Below, piece by piece: positions 1-5,600 of a DNA stretch of 7,332 nucleotides. The stretch is taken from NCBI GenBank assembly GCA_028696435.1, contig JAQVHC010000061.1, forward strand, positions 1-7,332, read 5' to 3'. A program made the position numbers and the translations under genes. Position 1 is the stretch's first letter, and each line of letters starts with the position of its first letter. The notes beneath the pieces are model-generated. The model saw nothing but the letters and a program-made list of their open reading frames with translations. It had not been told where the DNA came from and ran no database searches. The stretch comes from Actinomycetota bacterium. Its GTDB lineage: Bacteria > Actinomycetota > Humimicrobiia > Humimicrobiales > Humimicrobiaceae.

Positions 1-96
1 GGTTATAAATGCTTATGGATACAGGATTATAGAGATTTAATTTATCAGAACCCAACTGACAGAAGTTACAAAGATGTTAAAAGAGGAACTTATTGA
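1..96 (+). CDS. 3' end of an unidentified protein-coding gene (partial)
   Basis: Frame 1 is open from the window edge through 31 sense codons and stops at TGA 94-96. The other two forward frames close within the first 40 bases. The visible C-terminus is rich in aromatic and charged residues and ends in DVKRGTY. There is too little to identify a family. The stop overlaps the TTG start of the next gene by four bases (TTGA, 93-96), the classical arrangement for translational coupling, which supports both the partial gene and the downstream TTG start. The downstream gene's Shine-Dalgarno sequence lies inside this reading frame. It could be chance, since 31 codons is short, but the overlap geometry makes a real operon neighbour more likely. 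Confidence 0.6.
   Translation, partial: GYKCLWIQDYRDLIYQNPTDRSYKDVKRGTY
81..88 (+). promoter_or_regulatory. Ribosome binding site that fixes a TTG start
   Basis: AAGAGGAA sits five to seven bases before the TTG at 93. An in-frame ATG at 126 has no comparable purine-rich sequence upstream, so this site favours the TTG start for the ParB-fold gene. Confidence 0.55.
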
Positions 97-1115
97 TTTA
101 TAAAAAAAAAGATATTAGCGCATTAATGGTAAATACTAAAACTAAAATACCTTATGACATATCAAATCAGGAGTTTGAAAGCGCCAGATTTAAATCGATG
201 CTTAACAGCCTTAAGTATTTGCTTATAGGCAGAAATAATGAGCTGCTCTCTTTTGATAAAATAAAAGAAGATTTAGGACTCCGCAATCAAAGATACCTTG
301 GAATTCAAACTGTAGAAGTTGATAGCATTGTCGGGAGTCTTGACAGATATAAAGATTTTGACAGGTTTTTTCTCCCTAAAAAAGCACATCTACAGGCAAG
401 GTGGGCAAAAATTCATAATTTAATGGCAAGCGATGTAATTTTACCTCCTGCCAAGCTTTACAAAGTTGGTGACATATACTTTGTCTATGATGGAAATCAC
501 AGAGTCAGTGTCGCAAAAAAGACCGGTGTTAAATATATTGATGCCGAAGTAATAGAATTTGTAACTGATGTTCCACTTACCCCGGATATGGACCCGAATG
601 AAATATTTATCCTGGCTGAGAGAGAGAAGTTTTTTAATCTTACGAAGCTGGATAAGAGCAGGCCCGATTCTGTCAAAATTAGAGTAACTGCACCAGGCCA
701 GTATGATGCTCTACTCGGGCAGATAAATAAATTAATGGTTCAGATGAATGAAGATAGAAAAGCTGATGAAAAAATGGTAACTTTCGAGGAAGCTGCGACT
801 ATCTGGTATGATAAAATTTATCTCCCTGCTATTGAGATAATTAAACATTATGGATTGCTTGAAAAATTTCCTGACAGAACAAAAACCGACCTTTATATAT
901 GGATAAATGAGCATAAAAGATACCTGAGTTTAAAGTATGGCAGGGAAGTTGTGATAAAATTTGCGGCTAAAGATATTCTTAATAGATATAGTGGTAATCC
1001 ATTCAAAAAGTTAAAGTTAAAACTGATAAATTTAAAATATAGAATTTTAAAGTATTTTAGGTACTCAGAGAAAAAATCAGAGAAAAAACCGGAGGGGAAA
1101 CCGGAGAATTTTTAA
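93..1115 (+). CDS. ParB/sulfiredoxin-fold domain protein of unknown function
   Basis: The 340-residue product has a ParB-like (ParB/Srx superfamily) domain at about residues 70-160. It opens with the strand TVEVDSIVGS and continues through a helix with RYKDFDRFFLP to the hallmark DGNHRVSVAK (133-142), where the G-N-H-R core matches the nucleotide/phosphate-binding signature of this fold. No helix-turn-helix like that of chromosome-partitioning ParB is evident, and no parA is visible here. A second conserved-looking region (about 230-285) contains WYDKIYLP and FPDRTKTDLYIWINEH. I recall proteins with both regions in Actinobacteria and Chloroflexi, usually annotated only as ParB-like or DUF-containing. 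The last 35 residues are strongly basic and then end in a four-residue repeat, (S/P)-E-x-K. No signal peptide or membrane segment is seen. The start is TTG, overlapping the upstream stop; ATG at 126 is the alternative. ParB-fold proteins can bind or hydrolyse CTP or act as nucleases or kinases, so the activity cannot be named from sequence alone. Confidence 0.85.
   Translation: MIYKKKDISALMVNTKTKIPYDISNQEFESARFKSMLNSLKYLLIGRNNELLSFDKIKEDLGLRNQRYLGIQTVEVDSIVGSLDRYKDFDRFFLPKKAHLQARWAKIHNLMASDVILPPAKLYKVGDIYFVYDGNHRVSVAKKTGVKYIDAEVIEFVTDVPLTPDMDPNEIFILAEREKFFNLTKLDKSRPDSVKIRVTAPGQYDALLGQINKLMVQMNEDRKADEKMVTFEEAATIWYDKIYLPAIEIIKHYGLLEKFPDRTKTDLYIWINEHKRYLSLKYGREVVIKFAAKDILNRYSGNPFKKLKLKLINLKYRILKYFRYSEKKSEKKPEGKPENF
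1065..1112 (+). repeat. Degenerate 12-bp tandem repeat at the 3' end of the ParB-fold gene
   Basis: Four consecutive 12-base units. The first two are identical (TCAGAGAAAAAA at 1065 and 1077). The third, CCGGAGGGGAAA at 1089, differs from them only by transitions. The fourth is CCGGAGAATTTT at 1101. They encode SEKK, SEKK, PEGK and PENF, the last 16 residues of the protein. The exact 12-base period suggests slippage duplication followed by divergence. Confidence 0.8.
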
Positions 1116-1131
1116 TACCGGTCTTCTTTTT
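1097..1131 (+). terminator. Candidate Rho-independent terminator after the ParB-fold gene
   Basis: GAA-ACCGG (1097-1104) can pair with CCGGT-C-TTC (1118-1126), with one bulged C and a 13-base loop, followed directly by five T (1127-1131). The stem overlaps the stop codon. It is short and its loop is long, so the call is tentative. A second weak hairpin (GTGTAAA 1141-1147 with TTTAACAC 1160-1167) lies just downstream. Confidence 0.35.
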
Positions 1132-1390
1132 AAATATCAGGTGTAAATTTTTTTATTCTTTTAACACAATCTTTATTTTTAATTTTTGCTTAATTCTTAA
1201 GAAGTCTTTAGAGTTAAGGTTGTAGGTGCAATTTTATGAATGCAATTATCAGGTAGCCCATTTATGTAGTTTTTCTCTGGATTTTAATATTTCTTTTTTA
1301 AAATTAAGTTACCATTCTGGAATAATAGATTATAATAGGATAGAATTTTGTTCACAGACATATAATTTTAAGGGTGGCGATTTTAATAAT
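1116..1390. other. Intergenic region upstream of surE
   Basis: The region is strongly AT-rich. It contains a perfect 10-base palindrome TTCTTAAGAA (1194-1203), two weak terminator-like hairpins at its left end and a promoter-like pair at its right end. A GTG-initiated open frame (1226) runs into surE, but its 55 codons do not resemble a SurE N-terminus and I regard them as untranslated. No RNA gene or known riboswitch motif is recognised. Confidence 0.5.
1309..1336 (+). promoter_or_regulatory. Candidate sigma-70-type promoter for surE-yhaM
   Basis: TTACCA (1309-1314, four of six consensus bases) and a perfect TATAAT (1331-1336) are separated by 16 bases. Transcription would begin near 1343, giving a leader of about 48 bases before the surE ATG. 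A second TATAAT at 1361-1366 lacks a good -35 partner. In DNA this AT-rich a -10 match is weak evidence by itself. Confidence 0.45.
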
Positions 1391-2167
1391 ATGAAGGAAA
1401 AGATTATTTTACTTACAAATGATGATGGGATAAATTCAGAAGGAATCTATACGCTTTATCAGGCTCTAAAAGAAGATGGGGGGTTTGATGTGAGAGTTGT
1501 AGCGCCTGATAAAGAACGAAGTTCGGTCGGCCATGCTATTACGGTATTTCATCCTATTTCTGTAAGGAAAGAATTTAAAGAGGAGGGATTTTTTGGTTAC
1601 GCAGTAGATGGAACCCCTGCTGATTGTGTCAAAATAGCTATTAACGCTATTCTGGAAAAATCTCCTGATCTGCTTATTTCTGGTATAAATAGAGGGCCGA
1701 ATTTAGGAGAAAGTATTATATACTCAGGAACAGTTTCTGCTGCTATTGAAGGCGCTATTCTTGGTGTACCTTCAATAGCAGTTTCAATTGATAATACGAT
1801 CGACCCTGATTATAATTATGCAGCTTCTTTTATAAGAAGGCTTGCAGGTCAGGTAATAGAAAATGGCGGAATTCCATCTGGCACTCTTATTAATGTTAAT
1901 ATACCGGATGTTTGCGAAGATGAGATAAAGGGAGTAAAAATAACAAGGCAAAGCAGTGCAAAAGTTGTCGATAAATTCATAAAAAGGGTAGACCCGAGAG
2001 GAAAAAATTATTACTGGATGGACTGGGATTTTAATGGAGAGCCAGAGGATGAAGATTCAGATTATGGTGCAGTTAAGAATAATTATATTTCTATAACCCC
2101 TATTCATTATGATATGACTGATTACAAAGTCCTGGATCATTTTAAAAAGTGGGATATTAAAAAATAA
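1391..2167 (+). CDS. surE: 5'/3'-nucleotidase SurE
   Basis: SurE is a metal-dependent cytoplasmic phosphatase that removes phosphate from nucleoside 5'- and 3'-monophosphates; some members also cleave short polyphosphate. The product is 258 residues, the usual family length. Visible motifs in order: LLTNDDGI (7-14), carrying the two metal-binding aspartates D11 and D12; the metal-binding serine S44 in ERSSVGHAIT (42-51); DGTPADCV (73-80); SGINRGPNLG (97-106) with metal ligand N100; and YSGTVSAAIEG (111-121). I chose ATG 1391 because SurE proteins begin with a short strand immediately before TNDDG, and no in-frame start lies between the Shine-Dalgarno-like AAGGGTGG (1370-1377) and this ATG. 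The spacing of 13 bases is longer than usual. The stop is followed within about 20 bases by the exoribonuclease gene, suggesting co-transcription. All catalytic residues are present. Confidence 0.96.
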   Translation: MKEKIILLTNDDGINSEGIYTLYQALKEDGGFDVRVVAPDKERSSVGHAITVFHPISVRKEFKEEGFFGYAVDGTPADCVKIAINAILEKSPDLLISGINRGPNLGESIIYSGTVSAAIEGAILGVPSIAVSIDNTIDPDYNYAASFIRRLAGQVIENGGIPSGTLINVNIPDVCEDEIKGVKITRQSSAKVVDKFIKRVDPRGKNYYWMDWDFNGEPEDEDSDYGAVKNNYISITPIHYDMTDYKVLDHFKKWDIKK

Positions 2168-2186
2168 TGAGAAATAATTGAAGATA

Positions 2187-3257
2187 ATGGGAACAAATAA
2201 AAAACAGTTTGTGTCAGACCTTAAGGTCGGTGCAAAAGTTGAGTCTGTATTTATAGTAGCAGATAAGCAGATAAGGAAGAAAAAAGATGGTGGGGATTAC
2301 TGCACTGTCACCCTTCAGGACAGGGAAGGAAATATAGAAGGGGTAATATGGACTGAGGTTTACCGTAATACTGGAAGTTTTGGAAGAGGCGATTTTGTTA
2401 TGGTGGAAGGTAATGTAGGGGGATATAAGGGTTCAAAGCAACTTACCATAACCTCGCTCAAGAGAGTTGAAGATATAAGAAATATAGATTACCAGGATTA
2501 TATAAAAACTACCAGAAAAGATATTGACGGGATGTTTAATGAAATTAAAGGGTATATTGCAGAAATCAAAAATTCATATGTCAGGAAGCTTCTTGATTTA
2601 TTTTTTTGTGATGAAGAGTTTGTAAAAGATTTCAAAAATTCAACAGCGGCTGTCCAGTACCACCATGCCTTTAAAGGTGGACTGCTTGAACATACTCTTG
2701 CGGTTGTAAAAATCTGCGATGCTGCTTTTAAAATTTATAGTAATTTGAACTATGACCTTCTTATCAGTGGAGCAATTCTACATGATATAGGAAAAATAAA
2801 AGAATACAAAACATCAATAACTACTGAAGTGACTGATGAAGGAAAACTTCTGGGACATATAACAATTGGATACGGCTGGATTCTGGAAAAGATAAAACAA
2901 ATAGACGGGTTTCCTGAAGAACTAAAGAACAGACTTCTTCATATAATATTAAGCCACCACGGCCATAAAGAATTTGGTTCGCCAAGAAGGCCTAAAATTA
3001 TGGAGGCTTTTATCGTTTATCATGCAGACCATCTGGATGCTGATATTGGTGGATTCAGTCTTATTATGGAAGGAAATAAAGATGGAAATGATTGGTCGGA
3101 TTATGTGAAAAATTTTGAAAGGTCGGTTCTCCTGAGGAAGCTTAAATTGCCTGATGATAATGAATATGATAAATTTGATAATGGATATAGCGGTCACGAT
3201 GATGGATATAAAGGGAATAAAGATAATGAAGATAGTGGCCAGGAAGGATTATTTTAA
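2187..3257 (+). CDS. yhaM: 3'-5' exoribonuclease, YhaM type (OB fold + HD domain)
   Basis: YhaM-type enzymes degrade short RNA and single-stranded DNA from the 3' end and act in the cytoplasm in RNA turnover. In the 356-residue product an N-terminal OB-fold nucleic-acid-binding domain (about 8-95, FVSDLKVGAKVESVF ... GDFVMVEGNV) is followed by a linker and an HD phosphohydrolase domain (about 155-290). Metal-binding motifs are visible: YHHAFKGGLLEHT (158-170), AILHDIGKI (196-204) with the HD pair at 199-200, LSHHGH (256-261), then FGSPRRPK and HADHLDADI (279-287). All closely match the YhaM pattern as I know it. The final 30 or so residues form an acidic, glycine/asparagine-rich tail with a seven-residue repeat, not expected in the core family. 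The start is uncertain: ATG 2187 is used here, but TTG 2178, three codons earlier, has a weak TGAGA-type ribosome site at better spacing. The gap to surE is 10-20 bases, so the two are probably one operon. Confidence 0.93.
   Translation: MGTNKKQFVSDLKVGAKVESVFIVADKQIRKKKDGGDYCTVTLQDREGNIEGVIWTEVYRNTGSFGRGDFVMVEGNVGGYKGSKQLTITSLKRVEDIRNIDYQDYIKTTRKDIDGMFNEIKGYIAEIKNSYVRKLLDLFFCDEEFVKDFKNSTAAVQYHHAFKGGLLEHTLAVVKICDAAFKIYSNLNYDLLISGAILHDIGKIKEYKTSITTEVTDEGKLLGHITIGYGWILEKIKQIDGFPEELKNRLLHIILSHHGHKEFGSPRRPKIMEAFIVYHADHLDADIGGFSLIMEGNKDGNDWSDYVKNFERSVLLRKLKLPDDNEYDKFDNGYSGHDDGYKGNKDNEDSGQEGLF
3177..3218 (+). repeat. Two-copy 21-bp repeat in the yhaM 3' end
   Basis: Two adjacent 21-base units (3177-3197 and 3198-3218) share GATRATGGATATARMGG and encode DNGYSGH and DDGYKGN. 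They lie in a run of GAT/AAT-rich codons that forms the acidic low-complexity tail of the exoribonuclease. This looks like local duplication in a disordered C-terminus. Confidence 0.6.
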
Positions 3258-3304
3258 TTAAATTTTGATAGATTAAAATCATAATAATCTGGTTAGTCCG
3301 GCAT

Positions 3305-3326
3305 AAGAATAAACGCTTTATTTTTT
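3305..3326 (+). terminator. Candidate weak terminator after yhaM
   Basis: AAGAATAAA (3305-3313) pairs with TTTATTTTT (3317-3325) across a CGC loop, with one G-T wobble, and the right arm merges into a run of six T (3321-3326). The geometry fits an intrinsic terminator but the stem is almost entirely A-T, so stability is doubtful. Confidence 0.3.
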
Positions 3327-3353
3327 GCTGTCTTTATATGCTGTTTCTTTATA
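3326..3353. repeat. Imperfect 13/15-bp tandem repeat
   Basis: TGCTGTCTTTATA (3326-3338) is followed immediately by TGCTGTTTCTTTATA (3339-3353). The copies are identical except for a TT insertion in the second. The repeat lies upstream of the transketolase genes; function unknown. Confidence 0.6.
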
Positions 3354-3499
3354 TCCGATTTTATTGTGTTCTTTTATAATTTATTAATTTTATGTTGATA
3401 GTTGTAAAATTTATTATGTCACATACAAGTCGCATCATATAGTAAGTATAAAGACATAAGTTGTATTTATAAGCAAAAAGGGATAAAAGAGGTATTTAT

Positions 3500-4339
3500 A
3501 TGGATAGTGAACTAAAGAAAAAATTACAGGAGAAGGCAAAAATTATCAGGCAGGACATTATTGAAATGCTTTGTGAGGCAGGTTCCGGACACCCGGGAGG
3601 CGCTCTATCTATTGCAGATGTATTTTCTTATCTTTATTTTAGCGGGATTTTAAATATTAACCCGGATAACCCATCTGATAAATACAGGGACAGAGTTGTA
3701 TTATCAAAAGGCCATGCCTGTCCTGTGCTTTATGCCACACTGGCTGAGAAGGGATTCTTCGATAAATCTCACTTAAAAACACTGCGAAAGTATGGATCAA
3801 TACTCCAGGGGCACCCTGATATGAATAAAACACCGGGAGTAGAAATGACTACTGGCTCACTGGGGCAGGGGCTTTCCTGTTCAGTCGGGATGGCATTAGG
3901 GGCAAGGCTGGATGGTTTAAATATTAATATAATTGCTATACTGGGTGATGGAGAGTGTGAAGAAGGTCAGGTCTGGGAAGCGGCAATGGCAGCATCTCAT
4001 TACAAACTCGGTAATCTGGTTGCAATAGTTGACAAAAATGGGCTACAGATAGATGGTTTTACAAAAGATGTAATGAATAGCGAACCTCTGGCAGATAAAT
4101 GGAGGTCTTTTGGATGGGAAGTCTTTGAAATTAATGGGCATGATTTTGATGAAATAGACTATTCAATTAAAAGTGCTTTAAGTATTAAGGATAAACCGGT
4201 ATGTATAGTTGCAAACACTATAAAAGGCAAGGGTGTGTCTTTTATGGAAAATGTTTGTGACTGGCACGGTAAGGCACCTTCAGAGGAAGAAAAGGAAAAA
4301 GCATTATGTGACATTTGTAATTTAAAATTAGAGGATTGA
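3500..4339 (+). CDS. Transketolase, N-terminal (thiamine-diphosphate-binding) subunit
   Basis: This is the N-terminal half of a two-subunit transketolase, which transfers two-carbon ketol units between sugar phosphates in the non-oxidative pentose phosphate pathway. The 279-residue product covers the ThDP/metal (PP) domain. Visible motifs: SGHPGG (29-34), DRVVLSKGHACP (64-75), QGHPDM (103-108), TTGSLGQGLS (117-126), and the ThDP motif starting GDGECEEGQ (149-157) and ending VDKNGLQIDG (177-186), where aspartate 150 and asparagine 180 would hold the metal. KGKGVSFME (242-250) and DWHG (254-257) close the domain. The pyrimidine-binding and C-terminal domains are absent and are supplied by the next gene. 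ATG 3500 is preceded by AAAGAGG (3486-3492) at seven bases. Split transketolases of this kind are known in archaea and many bacteria, so this is not a broken gene. The true substrate could be another ketose, since split transketolase-like pairs occur in other sugar pathways. Confidence 0.93.
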   Translation: MDSELKKKLQEKAKIIRQDIIEMLCEAGSGHPGGALSIADVFSYLYFSGILNINPDNPSDKYRDRVVLSKGHACPVLYATLAEKGFFDKSHLKTLRKYGSILQGHPDMNKTPGVEMTTGSLGQGLSCSVGMALGARLDGLNINIIAILGDGECEEGQVWEAAMAASHYKLGNLVAIVDKNGLQIDGFTKDVMNSEPLADKWRSFGWEVFEINGHDFDEIDYSIKSALSIKDKPVCIVANTIKGKGVSFMENVCDWHGKAPSEEEKEKALCDICNLKLED

Positions 4340-4346
4340 CTATAAT

Positions 4347-4368
4347 AAAGCTGGCAAAAAGCTGGCAA
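4347..4368. repeat. Perfect 11-bp tandem duplication in the transketolase linker
   Basis: AAAGCTGGCAA occurs at 4347-4357 and again at 4358-4368 with no mismatch and no spacer. It lies 8 bases after the stop of the N-terminal subunit gene. Confidence 0.85.
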
Positions 4369-4380
4369 TAAACATTTTTA

Positions 4381-4418
4381 TCAGGATATTTAAAATTTTT
4401 CAGGATATTTAAAATATT
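4381..4418. repeat. 19-bp tandem duplication in the transketolase linker
   Basis: Two adjacent 19-base units, beginning TCAGGATATTTAAAAT at 4381 and 4400, match at 18 of 19 positions. This is a second, unrelated duplication within the same 108-base gap, ending 29 bases before the next start codon. Confidence 0.85.
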
Positions 4419-4447
4419 AATTTTTAAAATACAGGGGAGTTTAAAAG

Positions 4448-5419
4448 ATGATACACCAGGATATAAAAAAAATATTATCCAGCGAAGATGAAAAGATATC
4501 AACAAGAGAAGCCTATGGCATGAAGCTTGCTGAGCTTGGAGAAATAGATAAAAATATTGTGGTCCTTGATTGTGATCTTTCCAAGTCAACCAGAACAGCT
4601 ATTTTTGCTAAAAAGTTCCCTGAAAGGTTCTTTAATTTTGGTCTGGCTGAAGCAAATATGATGAGTGCGGCAGCAGGTCTTGCTACAATGGGTAAAATTC
4701 CATTTGCTTCCACATTTGGAGTATTTGCTACCAAAAGAGCCTGTGACCAGGTAAGTATTTCAATTGCATATCCGCGGTTAAATGTAAAGATATGTGCAAC
4801 CCATACCGGTATCTCAGTTGGTGAGGATGGGGCAACCCATCAGGCAATAGAGGATGCAGCAATTATGAGGTCTTTTCCAAATATGGTTGTAATATCGCCA
4901 GCTGATGGAACTGAAACCCGGAAGGTTATAGATGAAATATATAAGTATAATGGTCCATGCTACGTCAGGCTCTGCAGGGGAAATAGTCCTGTACTGTTTA
5001 ATGATAATTATGAATTTAAGATTGGTCGTGGAGTAAAAATAATGGATGGTGATAAAGCAACACTGATCAGTGCAGGATTCACAACTTCTATTACGCTGGA
5101 AGCTGCAAAAACTTTAGAAGAAGAAGGAATTGAAGTGGATATGATAAATATGGCTTCTATTAAACCAATAGATAGTGAAATGATAGTTGAAAGTGCGAAA
5201 AAAACTGGATTAGTAATAACAGTAGAGGACCATAATGTAATAGGCGGATTGGGGAGTGCTGTATGTGAAGTTTTATCAGAGAATTACCCTGTAAGAGTAA
5301 TAAGGCTGGGTGTAAAGGATAAGTTTGGTTCTTCGGGGTCTCCAGCTGAGTTAATTAAAGCATATGGATTTGATAAAGATAGCATTGTAAAAACAGTAAG
5401 AGAAAATATTCCTGCCTGA
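4448..5419 (+). CDS. Transketolase, C-terminal subunit (pyrimidine-binding and C-terminal domains)
   Basis: Partner of the preceding gene. The 323-residue product has the pyrimidine-binding domain (about 18-180) and the transketolase C-terminal domain (about 195-315). Visible motifs: STREAYGMKLAELG (18-31); VVLDCDLSKSTRT (38-50); FGLAEANMMSAAAGLA (64-79), with E68 the expected glutamate that activates the thiamine aminopyrimidine; FASTFGVFATKRACDQV (86-102); and the loop GISVGEDGATHQAIEDAA (121-138) followed by SFPN. The C-terminal domain has VEDHNVIGGLGSAV (259-272) and KFGSSGSP (292-299). Together the two halves total about 600 residues, close to a full transketolase. ATG 4448 has a strong site GGGGAG (4434-4439) at eight bases, so this subunit has its own efficient initiation. 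It is probably co-transcribed with the N-terminal subunit. Family-level alternatives are the E1 beta subunit or DXS C-terminus, but the loop and flanking motifs fit transketolase better. Confidence 0.93.
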   Translation: MIHQDIKKILSSEDEKISTREAYGMKLAELGEIDKNIVVLDCDLSKSTRTAIFAKKFPERFFNFGLAEANMMSAAAGLATMGKIPFASTFGVFATKRACDQVSISIAYPRLNVKICATHTGISVGEDGATHQAIEDAAIMRSFPNMVVISPADGTETRKVIDEIYKYNGPCYVRLCRGNSPVLFNDNYEFKIGRGVKIMDGDKATLISAGFTTSITLEAAKTLEEEGIEVDMINMASIKPIDSEMIVESAKKTGLVITVEDHNVIGGLGSAVCEVLSENYPVRVIRLGVKDKFGSSGSPAELIKAYGFDKDSIVKTVRENIPA

Positions 5420-5600
5420 AAAACTTTAAAATTATAAAAATATAAATTGTATATCGTATGTTTATATTATGCACATATTATTTGAAATCTTATATTGACT
5501 GGCAATATACGTGATCCACAACTTTATATCATCTTATAATATAATTACTATAATATTATTATAATTAAGAGATGTCTATCTGATGATTACTGGAGGGAAA
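5420..5600. other. Very AT-rich intergenic region with clustered TATAAT boxes
   Basis: This is among the most AT-rich parts of the window. Perfect TATAAT hexamers occur at 5535-5540, 5549-5554 and 5560-5565. TTGACT (5495-5500) is a good -35 match, but no -10 box lies 16-18 bases after it; the nearest, TTTATA at 5523-5528, is 22 bases away. A promoter for the peptidase is likely here but cannot be placed. A three-codon open frame (5572-5583) is too small to call. No clear terminator hairpin follows the transketolase gene. Confidence 0.45.
5592..5597 (+). promoter_or_regulatory. Ribosome binding site that decides the peptidase start
   Basis: GGAGGG is the strongest ribosome-binding sequence near this gene and points to ATG 5601. 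The spacing of three to four bases is short. The longer ATG at 5583 would place this motif inside the coding region and has only AGAGA about ten bases upstream. Confidence 0.55.

Larger units (their letters stand above)
3258..3499. other. Intergenic region between yhaM and the transketolase pair
   Basis: The region has an AT-only hairpin, AGATTA/TAATCT (3270-3275, 3285-3290), a terminator-like hairpin at 3305-3326 and a short near-tandem repeat at 3326-3353. Promoter-like boxes are scattered (TATAAT at 3375-3380, TTGATA at 3395-3400), but none form a well-spaced pair, so I do not call a specific promoter. No thiamine-pyrophosphate riboswitch consensus (such as CTGAGA) is visible, although the downstream enzyme uses that cofactor. 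No open frame of note. Confidence 0.5.

Noticed and set aside
93..1115. A chromosome-partitioning ParB
   Set aside because: Only the ParB/Srx fold is present; the helix-turn-helix domain, dimerisation domain and parA neighbour are missing.
1226..1390. A GTG-initiated 55-codon N-terminal extension of SurE
   Set aside because: The residues do not resemble a SurE N-terminus, contain a probable promoter at DNA level, and family members start immediately before TNDDG.
3258..3499. A thiamine-pyrophosphate riboswitch ahead of transketolase
   Set aside because: No conserved CTGAGA-type core or matching helices could be found in the gap.
4347..4418. A CRISPR-like or attachment-site repeat array
   Set aside because: Only two copies each of two different short units with no spacers, and no cas or integrase genes nearby; simple tandem duplication explains it.
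4339..4448. A frameshifted or interrupted single transketolase gene
   Set aside because: Both halves end and begin at natural domain boundaries, each has its own ribosome site, and split transketolases are a known arrangement.
4242..4589. A minus-strand open frame of 115 codons across the transketolase junction
   Set aside because: It covers the tandem repeats and two well-supported + strand genes, has no recognisable domain, and its composition looks like an antisense shadow.
5572..5583. A three-codon leader peptide (MSI) with TGATG overlap to the longer peptidase start
   Set aside because: Too short to support, and it depends on the less likely start codon.
5583..5600. A six-codon longer start for the metallopeptidase
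   Set aside because: It would place the strong GGAGGG ribosome site inside the coding region. ATG 5601 is preferred, though the short spacing leaves some doubt.
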